Positions 22,137 through 31,997 of a stretch of DNA of 64,000 nucleotides are shown here, one piece after another. Numbering within the stretch: the first letter of the stretch is position 1; every line of letters starts with the position of its first letter. The notes under the pieces were generated by a model. It ran no database searches and was not told the origin of the DNA. It worked only from the letters and a program-made list of their open reading frames with translations. A program made the translations under genes and the position numbers. The DNA comes from Microbotryum silenes-acaulis (lineage: Eukaryota > Basidiomycota > Microbotryomycetes > Microbotryales > Microbotryaceae): contig QPFY01000007.1 in assembly GCA_003665825.1 (NCBI GenBank), positions 744,001 through 808,000 on the forward strand, given 5' to 3'.

Positions 22137-24523
22137 TCATCGCCACCCAATGACCTCGCCACCCCCGATAGGGATCGATTCGAGCCGTTTGGCATGGATG
22201 ATGGAAGCTTTAAAATCGTGATCGGTTTCCAGGTCGCTCTCGCCCAACTGCACCGACGATGCAGGGGTGTCGTCATCATCGTCGTGATCGTGCTCCCAGT
22301 TCGACGAAGACGTGAAGGTCGACGAGTCGGATTCACTCGTTAATTCGGCTCCACTCGTCAATACGGCTCCACTGGAAAGCTGGGGGGACGATTGAGGTCG
22401 GTTAGTCGTGAACGAGGAAGAGACCCTCATATGGTCGTCTTGTTCGTGTTCAGGCGACTTTCCAGGGCCAGGGAACGAATGGAAAGTGGCGTGCGGAGGG
22501 TCGTCGTCTTCAGTCGAGTCCACAGAGGGATCGCGTGTCAAAACGTGGTGTAGATGCGAGCTAGGAACCGGGCTATGTGTCCTCAAACCTGGCCTCAAGA
22601 TGGCGCTGGACAGCCGTGTGCGCGTGCTACTGCCCTCGGCAGAGTCGTCATCCGAGGAATCTGAATTTGGACGGTTCCTGCCGAGGCGCAGCGACGGCGA
22701 TCGCTTCGAGCCCGATCCGGTCAGACTGAACAGACTCCCGTTTTCCTCCTCTTCGATCTTGCTCAGGTTCGGCGATGACGTTGAAGCCGCTTCTGACAGG
22801 CCGATACCCTTGGGACGAGTCGAAAGGTCGTGTCGCTCGCCGAGGACAGCGTTTGCCGACCGACTACGACCCACAGTTGGTCGATGCAGAACCTCGAATG
22901 ACCGCTTGGTAGGTGGCCATTCATCCTGACCAATACCGCCTTCGCCGATTATTCGACGTTCTGACGGTATGCGTGAGCGATCCCTGTTCGGCACTCGCAG
23001 ATGACTACTCGAACCCGAGGCGCGACCGAATTTGAGCCCCCACAGGCTCGAGGAGGAGAGAGCGGACTCGCGCGATCCATCCCTACCGATTCGAGCAGCA
23101 GCAACTTCTTCTGCATCCCCCAAGTGCCCTTCGTCCGACGAAGAAGTGGACCCGCGTTTCTTCCTCGATGATCCTCGACGACTCAGTGGATGCGCAGCAG
23201 CAGGAGACGACGGTCCGGACGACGACGGTGAGTGGTCCGGCTTGTAGCCGGATGCATCGAGAGCATCAGAGTGGGCCCGTGTGGGAGAGGTCAGGATGAA
23301 CGGGAGCGATCGATGCCACTGCCTTTTGATCGACAAGGGCGAGTTGGGTGAGGTCGAGGACGTGGAGGGGTTCGGCGAGCGAGCGGGTGTTGCTGACGAT
23401 GATGCAGACACGTTCGGGCGCTCGCCGTCAGTACGAATGGTGAGGCCGGCCGGCATCGACTTGCGAAGCTTGTTGTGTTTGGAAGGTCCATCGGCCACGA
23501 CGGCTAGCCTCGATGTGGATGCGTTTGAGCGCTCGTCGCACGGTGTGCCATTCGACCAACTGCTGGTGGGCCAATGACGCGCTAAAGACTGCTCCCAGGG
23601 GTTCATTGGGGTCGTGGTGAATACCGGAGGCGATAGGAGAGGCGAACTGGTGTGGTCGAAGAGGACAGGCGTCGATTGCGTCCGAATAGGTTTGGCCGGT
23701 CGGATGGCTTTTCGAACAAAGGCAAATGGCGAAAGCCGGGGTGAAGTCAACGGGCTCGTGCAGATTAATTGCTCCGGCTCGTCAACCAGCTCCCAGCTAA
23801 GCGAAGATGATACGGTATGAGACTTTTCCAATGCGTCGATCGCGTCGTGGACAGGGGAAGATAATCTTGCCCCGCGACCGGAAAGGCTGCTCGAGTCATG
23901 TGCACGCGGTCCGGCCAGTGATTGGCCATGTTCGCGTCTCCACTCTGCCAGCAGTTGTGAGGTCGCTTCCAGGTCGAAGGCGCCTGCATCCTGTTCCATG
24001 TTGTGACCGAGTCATTTGTCAGCAGCAGTTCGCCGTTCCAAATTAGACCCAAGCCCCAGCTGATTGGTCGCGGGCCCGGTGGCGACTGCACGGGGCTACG
24101 TGGCCGGTGTCAATGACTGACCTCGAGTTCCTGCTGCGACGGGATGGGTTCATCGACTTGCAACAGCTCGGTGAAAAGCGATCGATGTCGTGACGAAGTT
24201 TCAGGTACTACGCGTTGTGGCATGTCTTGTGCCACAACCTGCTGCATCGGTTCCTCCCATCCCGAGCTGGTGGTATCGTGGGGAACCACTGACGTAGCAT
24301 GCGACGACGACGCGAAGGAGCACGCGGCGACTGCTGACAGGGTAACCGACTCGGGCCGGCCCTCATCTTCGAGGTACACCATGTTGGGGCTCGAGTTGGG
24401 AGTCGTCCACGTGTCTGAGTCCAGCTCTCCACTCGGCTGGTTCATTTTGATGTCGAGTGCATCCGATGTGACTCGCGAGGGGAGGGGAGGTACACGCGCG
24501 ACCCTCGCTCGTACGGATAACAT
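22137..24523 (-). CDS. Ser-rich low-complexity protein, not recognised
   Basis: Two exons (24523-24122 and 23990-22137) read through 751 residues. The junction ELE|DAGAFDLEATSQLLAEW uses a GTCAGT donor and an AACAG acceptor. I do not recognise the protein. It is rich in Ser, Pro, Arg and Asp, contains a short aromatic helix (SLSWELVDEPEQL), a segment RLSPFAFVRKAIRPAKP, an acidic DHDDDDDT run and a conserved-looking end IPIGGGEVIGWR. The start is uncertain: an in-frame ATG at 24443-24445 would drop 26 residues. The even codon usage over 1.8 kb and absence of stops argue that it is real. Confidence 0.6.
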
Positions 24524-25229
24524 GAGTCCGTGTCCAGTACGCGTTTCTTATGAAACCCTTCTGCAAAACTTATATTTTGGTACTCTGGAATCCATATGGA
24601 ATGTAAAAACATTACAGCATCAGCTCACTAGCGGTTGCTATGATGTTAAGCATCCCCAAACAGTTGATTGACCGTCTGCAATAGGTTTCATGCGCTCAGA
24701 AAATGACAATCTCAACTTCTCGTGTCCACCGTGGAATCCGTATGATCCAGCACCGCGAGGCTAGCGCCAGTCAGACCCTGCGGAAATTGGGAGCGGATCC
24801 GTGCGAAATCCCCATCCAAAAGGGCTGGCCGTGTAGAGTGCAAGAGAGGTGGATGCCTTCCACGTGTCGCGCGCCTATTGCCGCAGTCGGCATAGTCGGC
24901 GAAGGATGGCCAAGGTCGGCGATCTGCGAGAAGCTGCCAGCTCCGCTGCAAGTCTCCAGGCACAGCCTTTCGTTTACAAGCTTGCGAACAGTCGCATCTG
25001 TCATCGTACTTTCGCCTTATTACACTGTCTCTAAGGTAAGGTGCACCAACGAAACAGAATCTAGAAGAAAATCGTGATCATATCAAGTGTCGGGTCTCGG
25101 GCGTAAGAACAGAAAAAAGTGTCCATAGGATGGGTGACCGCCCTAGAAACATGACCAATGCAAGCCACAGCTCGGCTACATACACAAAGTCATAACCATG
25201 ATCAAGAGCTGAGCGCCAGGTGAAGACCT
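24524..25229. other. Intergenic: upstream of Ser-rich gene, downstream of GH5 gene
   Basis: 706 nt between two minus-strand genes. The left end should be the promoter of the Ser-rich gene. A 124-codon plus-strand frame crosses it but shows no domain or splice context. Local AT content is higher around 24550-24680. Confidence 0.35.
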
Positions 25230-27407
25230 CTAGTACAACGCCCTCTTGACCTTGCGAGAGCGGGACTGGGACGAACTAGTCGCACTCGGCGGGTCCGCAC
25301 CCAAGTTCGGGTCCGTGACGGAGGTGGCGGGGTAATTGCCCGGACCTGCTGCCGTGCGAGCAGCAACTTCGGCGGTCCATGGCACCGTTGCAGCAGGGTA
25401 AGGCGCAGCATTGCTGGGAGCCGAGCCGCAGTTGCTCGTCAGCGAGTCAAGATATTTTTGCGCATTCGAGCGTGTGGCTGTGTTGGCGACGCCAACATCC
25501 GAAGGGTAGGTAATCGCGCCTTGCTGGATAAGATAAATGAACGAGTACTGGCTGTAGTCGAGTCCTTGCGCCAACTGAGCCTTGCTAGGCACGTGGCGGA
25601 ACGACCAGAACATCCCTCCAGCCGAGAACGACCAAGCGGTCAGCTGGCCATCGTAGAACTGCTTTTCGAACGCCAAAGTTTTGACTCCAGTGTACAGACT
25701 CCACTCGGTGATGACGACGGGAATTGGGTAGTTCAGATAACGGCGCGCCGCCGAGCAGATCTGAGCCATGATGTCGGTGGGGCTGGTTTGTGCGGGGAAG
25801 TTGCCGGGATAGGGGTGGTCCTCGATCACCATTGACGGCAGGTCCGTCGCATGCGCTGCAGCGAATGCTCTCCAATATTCGAAGCCCTGGTGAAACATAG
25901 GAGCGAACAACATGGAGTAGAGTGGGTCGTGTATCTCAAGATTAATCAGCAAAGCGCCCGAAAGACCAAGAGAAGAGGACTGGAAACGGAGTGAATGAAG
26001 CCCCCCTTGACGAGGCTACAGAGACTTCACGTATCAAAGGGGTGATAATTACGCACTGAACTGATATAGCCATCATGAATGAAGGTCGTTACGGGCCATG
26101 CAGAGGCTTGAATAGCCGTGTAGGAGCGTTCGTAATACGCCATGAGCTCTTGGTTCTGCGCCTCGGTGTAGGGGCGGGGTTCGTTGATTACCTCGAGGCC
26201 GGCGATAATAGAGCGGTAGGGAGAGGTTGCAATGAAATCGATAACAGCCGCAACGGTAGCATCCGATCGTCCTTGATTGACCGTGTTACCGAACCATGCG
26301 GGCGTGGTCGTAAGATGGCCGGAGGACTGTTCGCCGTTCTGAGAGCCGGGAAGGCCGTGAAGATCAATCACGGCGTACATGTTGCGGGCGTAGGCCCATC
26401 CCAGGACTTTGTTGAGTTGGAATTGCAGCTCTGTCCTGTTGTTGTAGTAAGGTTCACCGGATACGGTCGGGATGAATGCCCAGAAACCGGTCGGGATACG
26501 CAGCATGTTAATTCCTGCTTGTTGCATTGTATCGAAGTCTGACTCGACGATCCATGTGTTGTAGTGCTTCTGCATGACTGTGGGGAGGTCGCTGCCGAGT
26601 ACTTGGGACAAGGTCCACTCATCGAGCGAGGAATTGCCCGCGACTTGGACGAACCAGTCCTCATTCATCCATCGCTCCAGAATGAGCCAGTTGCCCAGGC
26701 ACATGCCAATGCTCTTGTCCCGAGACCAATCCCAGGCAGCGCGGTTGGTGACGGTGTATTGACCGGTAATTTGGGTTGGGCTGTATGGGGAGTTCCGGCT
26801 CGGCGTCAGTCCAGCGTGTGGCCTCGACCGGCGCAGACGCGCGGACTCACGTGGGAGAAGGGGCCGACGACGAGGTGCGACTGGGAGACGATGATGTCCC
26901 CGATGTCGACTTTTGCGAACTGCCCGATGAAGACGACGACGACGACGAGCCAGCCTGAGCAGCAGCATTCGCGTTGGCCCTGTTTTTGCTGTCATTGGCC
27001 GCACGCGAGCCGAAGATGCCGCCGACAACGGCTCCGGCGATGACGAGCAACAGGAGTGGGATACCAAACTTGACCCATTTGGACACACCACGCTTGCGTT
27101 CGATGGGCGCGCCGTAGTTATATTCGTAAGGTTTTTCACCACGCGGGTCCAAGAATGCGTTCGAACCGGAAGGGGGGCTATGGTGCAAGGCATTGTGGGT
27201 GTCAGCGTTTGTTTGTTCTCGGTCACATCGCTCAACAGGAGAGTTGGAGCACATGAGACACGCTCGCGCGCGCGCACGCGCAGAGACGCGCCCTGCTTCG
27301 GACAGCGAACGGCCGGCGCCGGCACGCTCCGCGAGACTCTTAACAAGGGAAGGCCCGTGGTATGGATCGCGGGTGGAAGAACACGCACAATTGATCGGTC
27401 GATCCAT
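25230..27407 (-). CDS. Membrane-anchored exo-1,3-beta-glucanase, GH5
   Basis: Exons 27407-26851, 26780-26057 and 25934-25230 give up to 661 residues. Order: cytoplasmic N-terminus with GEKPYEYNYGAP, a basic flank, one transmembrane helix (WVKFGIPLLLLVIAGAVV, about residues 111-128), a Ser-rich linker, then a GH5 barrel. Catalytic residues are visible: acid/base in LEVINEP and nucleophile in PVVITEW; KSIGMCLGNWLILE is the usual first strand. This is the type II membrane glucan 1,3-beta-glucosidase D layout, acting at the cell wall. The start is uncertain; a shorter one lies at 27254 and an upstream exon is possible. The tail ends RSRKVKRALY. Confidence 0.85.
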
Positions 27408-28462
27408 GAGGAACCGATCCGTAGTCGTTGTCCCTGTACGGGTAGGAGGGCATGACGTCTGCGGGCACGGGTCAAAGAGCGGAAGTCGCTGCGATCACGA
27501 GATTGCGGTGTTGCGCGCTGCGGGTTCGATGATGGAGGCCTAGCAGCGCTCGGCAGGATGACAGAGGGAAGCGGTACGATCAACGTCCTACGCAGAGGGT
27601 TTTCTTGAACGAATGGCGACTGAGGATGAATTATGATGAGGTACAGGCGGAACAGGGAACACCGTCACGCTCCGCCACTGTGAGAAAGTCCGCCCTTGCA
27701 AGTCCGCGCGCCTTGGGCATGCTGGGCTTGGCAGGACGTCTTGCGAGCCTCGTCTATTGAAGCACGATTTGGCCCAGCCGGCGCCGCTCGACCGTTCCAG
27801 GAACCATTTATCGAATTTTACGGTGCCTGCGCATCTCGATGTGCACTCGAAAATACGGAACAGAAAGGGAAACACTAGGGAAACGGGATTGGCCAGGCTA
27901 ATCAAGGATAAGCCACCGACCACGTAGCACCGCCAACGTAGAGCTTCGAGATCGAACCAATCCGAAGGCAACCGGCCGAAAAGAAAAGAAAAGGAGACGT
28001 TTTGCACGGGTGCGACGAAACGACGTTGCACGGGTGCGTCGTAGATGTATGAGATCTCTGCCTCCGAAGCAGGTTTAGAAATGTCCGATACGATCAATCA
28101 TAGCGATAATCGATGCTTGGAGGCATGGTACGAGTTACCAGCATGCCCTGCAGATCGTCTTTGCCCCGAGGGCTCGGGAGTAGGGAAGAGAACACAGTCT
28201 TCGCTCACAGTACCAGTCGAACGTCCTTTAATTCGAACCCTCTATATTCATATCAACAAGTCAATGTACACCGACCAAAAGAGCACAACAGCCGCTCGAC
28301 CACGCCCTTTCACTCCTCGAGGCGCCGACCGTTCGGAAAGGCAGCTTCTTCATGGGGCCCCGGCTCCTCGACCCGAGCACGTTTTACCGACGGACCAGCC
28401 TCGTCGACATCACCCGAATCGGAACGAGGTGGGTCCTGTGATACGTGGACCAACTGATCGGA
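27408..28462. other. Large intergenic region upstream of GH5 gene
   Basis: About 1 kb between the GH5 5' end and the stop of the coiled-coil gene; both are on the minus strand. A 169-codon minus frame (27588-28097) is open but has no recognisable features. Two copies of TTGCACGGGTGCG lie 25 nt apart (about 28002-28014 and 28026-28038). It may hold the GH5 promoter and an unseen 5' exon. Confidence 0.35.
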
Positions 28463-29154
28463 TCAGCCATGGATGACCTTCGTCGCCCGCGCCACGGGAG
28501 CGAGCATGAGGCTCACCTTTCGTATGACCCCGTGGTGGCTCCCCGTCGGCGGTGCACTGCTCGTACTCGGCTCCAGACTCGGCGCTGTTCGTGGGTTGTT
28601 GTCCTTTGCTGTCCGATCTGGATCCTCATCCTCGTCCTCGGGAGTTGAGAACAAGTCGTCGTCGCTGGGTTCGAGTCGAGCATAGTCCGAGTCAAAGATT
28701 TGGTCAATCAAGAGGCTGGTCAGGAGCAAGGGCGTGTGAGCGAGGGGGGGTGCATTACACGGGCACAAGATGAACGTAATGCCTTACTCTACCTCGTCCT
28801 GCAACGACTGCTGCTTGTCCTGCTTCTCCTTGACCTCGATGGTCAGGTCCTTGCGGATCTGTCGCGGAAGTGTCGACGCGAACAAGGATCAGTACGAGGC
28901 ACGGAGTAGGGGGCTGAACGCGCTACGATTAGCAAGCGCACCTCTAGTGCCCTAAAATATTCTTGTTGCAGGTCGAGGTACTTGGCCTTGAGCTTGAAGC
29001 GTTCGGTCAGGTCGGGAGCAGGGCCGGGGCCGAGCGACGAAGAGGACGAGGACGAGGCTGTTCGGGTCGCGTTCGAGGCGGTCGGTCGCGAGACATGCTG
29101 AGCGTGGTGGTGGTGGTGGTGGGAGTGCGATGTCGAGGCTATGCTGGAGGCCAT
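28463..29154 (-). CDS. Coiled-coil nuclear-type protein, possible INO80 complex subunit
   Basis: Three exons (29154-28942, 28858-28788, 28715-28463) give 178 residues. A Ser/His-rich start with a six-His run precedes a coiled coil assembled over two introns: FKLKAKYLDLQQEYFRAL, IRKDLTIEVKEKQDKQQ, LQDEVDLLIDQIFDSDY. An acidic stretch (SDDDLFSTPEDEDEDPD) and a basic end follow. The pattern of a single helix ending in LLDxI and an acidic tail resembles INO80 subunit F/TFPT-type proteins, but the match is by eye and weak. The donor GTAAGG at 28787 was chosen over GTAGAG because only it restores DEVDLLIDQI. Confidence 0.65.
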
Positions 29155-29665
29155 GTCGACGCCAAGGGAGTACGGTTGAAGCAGGAGAAACGCCGCTGCT
29201 CCCCACGCAAGCTGGCTTGGGTCCGAGCTCAAATGTGCTCGAATAGCTCAAACAGCCGGGCCTCGCTAATAGTGCGTCGCTAATAGTGCGTCGCTAATGG
29301 TGCCTCGCTAATAGTGCCTCGCTAATATTAGTTCCTCGCTTTGGTGATTGATTGATCGCAATTCAGCGCTCAGATCAGCGCGGCACTCGTCCCTTCTCCC
29401 TCGACCGACGACGACCCCGCCCTTCATTTCCTCTCTTCTCGTGCTCCTGTAGACGACTGGGTTCAACTTTTCTCTCTTTCTCTCTCTCTCTGTCTCGCTT
29501 GTGTCTGTCTGTGTGTGTCGTGTCTCTCAGTGCATAGCAACTTGTCCCGCTCAACTCGACCAGAGCTTCTTCCCTCGGCTTCCCCTCTTCGTCTCTTTTG
29601 TTCTACGTCTCGACCCAAGACCTCGCATCGCATCGCAACCCATCAACCACCTACCAGCACACACC
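29155..29665. promoter_or_regulatory. Bidirectional promoter region of the coiled-coil and PUB1-like genes
   Basis: 511 nt separate two divergent start codons. It contains a 14-nt tandem repeat (29260-29329) and, on the PUB1 side, a pyrimidine-rich CT/TGT leader at 29466-29530 of the sort found at fungal transcription starts. No TATA box is evident. Confidence 0.5.
29260..29329. repeat. Five tandem copies of a 14-nt unit (GCCTCGCTAATAGT)
   Basis: Units begin at 29260, 29274, 29288, 29302 and 29316 and differ at one or two positions (GCGTCGCTAATAGT, GCGTCGCTAATGGT, GCCTCGCTAATATT). A sixth partial copy (TTCCTCGCT) follows at 29332. They sit in a divergent promoter about 105 nt from one start codon and 335 nt from the other. 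Confidence 0.9.
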
Positions 29666-31461
29666 ATGGACGAGTTCCCTCAGCAAGCTTCGGCCCGCGG
29701 CGCGGCGCCCAATTCGGCAGCGTACCCGAACGGCGAGCAGCCAAAGAGGTCGGTGCAGCCAGTACAGAAACAGTCCACTCACAGCCTGACATTCCCAACC
29801 ATTCGAACCAGGGCCCATTTGTACGTTGGAGGTATCTCGCCTCGCGTTACCGAGTACATGCTTCAGGTCAGTCCACCACAGTCCGGTCTGGCTGCGCGCT
29901 TGCTCGTTCGCTCTCGGCGGCTGACCCTCATTTTTCGGCATTCCTCAGGAAATCTTTGGTGTTGCCGGTCAGTGCACTTGGCGCCGGTATGATGTTGTAC
30001 GAGCGCAGATCGACAGAACTCACACTGCCTCCGTTGCCAGGCCCTGTCATCGGCGTTAAGATCATCCCCGACCGAAACTTTCAGCACGGTGGAGCAAACT
30101 ACGGGTAAGTCGAGCATGGGCGTACTCACCACCAGTCAAGATGAATAACTGAGGTTGGAAACCCCTTGCCGGCACAGCTTTGTCGAGTTCCAAGAATTGC
30201 GCTCGGCCGAGACCGCGCTGCAGACCCTGAATGGGCGCAAGATCTTTGACAACGAGATCAAAGTCATGTGGGCGTATCAGAACCAGGCCTCGGCACCGAA
30301 GGAGGATCTCGCCGGCCACTACCACGTCTTTTGCGGCGATCTGTCCCCCGAGGTCACGGACGAGGTCCTGCGCAAGGCCTTTGCCGCGTTCGGCTCGCTC
30401 TCGGACGCACGGTGCATGTGGGACATGAACACGGGCAAATCGAGGGGCTACGGCTTCTTGGCCTTCCGGGACAAGACCGATGCCGAGCAGGCGATCGCGA
30501 CCATGAACGGCGAGTGGCTCGGCACCAAGGCGATTCGGGTCAACTGGGCCAACTCGAAGAACGGCGTACGTTGAGCGTGTACCCAGGTTCGGGTCCGAAA
30601 ACTGCGCACTAACGGGCGACGGCACATTTTCATCCAGGGTCAACCCGGTGCCCCTAGTGCTTCACCGATGGGTGCCACGCATGCTGCAACATCGGCACCT
30701 GCCTCGGTAAGCCTGTCTCTCGCGACTGACGCTTCAATCGAATTCGGGAGCTGAGCAGGCCGTTTCTCCCTCGCACACAGTACGACCAAATCGTGAGCCA
30801 GGCCCCGTCCTTCAACTCAACCATCTACGTCGGCAACCTCGTCCCCTTCGTCTCGCAAGCCGACCTCATCCCTCTCTTCCAAGGCTTTGGCTACATCGTC
30901 GAGATCCGCATGCAGGCCGATCGGGGCTTCGCATTCGTCAAACTCGACACGCACGAGAACGCCGCCAACGCCATCATCAATCTTACCGGAACAAACGTTC
31001 ACGGTCGACCGTTGAAGTGCTCGTGGGGGAAGGACAAGGAAGCCGGTTCAGGGTTCGGTGGTTCGACGGGGAGCGCTTCCCCTGCCCATATCGTCGGGAG
31101 CCCGCAACCGTACCAGCAGCAGCAGCAGCAGCAGCAGGCACGACCACAGCCGGGCCTCGTTGCGCAGCAGCCACCGTACATGTACGCACAACAACCGTAC
31201 GCGCAAGCGCAACAACCCTACGGCACCTACTCGGCTCAACCCCAACCCCAACAGCAGCAACAACAGCCTCACCAACATCAGCAACAAGCCCCACAGGATC
31301 CAGCCGCGGCGGCCGCAGCGATGGCGGCGTGGCAAGCCCAGTACGGGGCTCAATACGCGGCCTACATGCAACAACAAGCGGCATTACAACATCAACACTA
31401 CCAGGCGCAACAGCAGCATGGGCACCAACCGCCTCATTACCAAGGCGGTCGACCCCAGTGA
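29666..31461 (+). CDS. PUB1: PUB1/TIA1-like RNA-binding protein with three RRMs
   Basis: Seven exons (29666-29748, 29812-29866, 29949-29967, 30041-30104, 30178-30565, 30638-30706, 30781-31461) give 452 residues. RRM1 (about 30-103) starts HLYVGGISPRVTEYML and contains NYGFVEF; RRM2 (about 121-200) has VFCGDLSPEV and SRGYGFLAF; RRM3 (about 241-312) has STIYVGNL and RGFAFVKL. A Gln-rich prion-like tail follows. This order, and near-identity of the RRM1/RRM2 blocks to fungal Pub1, identify a poly(U)/AU-rich mRNA-binding stress-granule protein. Exon 3 is 19 nt. Intron 1 is 63 nt and in frame, so retention would insert 21 residues before RRM1. Confidence 0.92.
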
Positions 31462-31997
31462 CGGAGTATCCGAGCTCCCTCCCACCTTTCCTCTCCCTCC
31501 ACCCTCCCGTTCCGATCAACTTGTAGTGTGCTATCTCTTCTGTCCCCGCGTTGATGTTTTCAAGAAGAAAAAAATGCCTCATTTACGGGTCGCTTCGCCT
31601 ATTGGCTTTGTCCCTTTCCCTTTCCTCCTAATCACAATCAGTTCTCGCTTTTCTTTCTTTTCTTTTTCCGCTCGATTCCGCATCTCTCACTTGAAGTACA
31701 ATTCTTGCAACGGGGTCATTTTTTGGGAAATTCAGATGCCAGACACAACATGGTATGGGAAGGGAAGAACGACTGGTAATACTCATGGCGTGGTGGGGAG
31801 AGGGGGGTGATACAAACATACAGAAAATCCAGGTTGCGCAACGCCAAAAAAACGCCAAGCGGAGAACCAAAAAAAAAAGCATACTAAGATAAGCCCAGAC
31901 CCATGTAGAGGCAAATTGTCCTCGTACATGATCATATTGTCCCAGGGAGCAAGGACCGGTAGTGCCCGAGCTACTCCTCATAAGATCTCCGTCCGTG
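31462..31997. other. Convergent 3' regions of PUB1-like and ELL genes
   Basis: 536 nt between two convergent stops, with pyrimidine-rich and A-rich runs (for example around 31566-31573 and 31868-31878). No gene is supported. Confidence 0.4.

Noticed and set aside
27588..28097. 169-codon minus frame upstream of the GH5 gene
   Set aside because: Open by chance in GC-rich DNA as far as can be seen; scrambled composition, no family and no splice partner.
31058..31810. 250-codon plus frame over the PUB1 C-terminus
   Set aside because: Alternate frame of the Gln-rich repeat region and 3' UTR; PUB1 frame explains the conservation.
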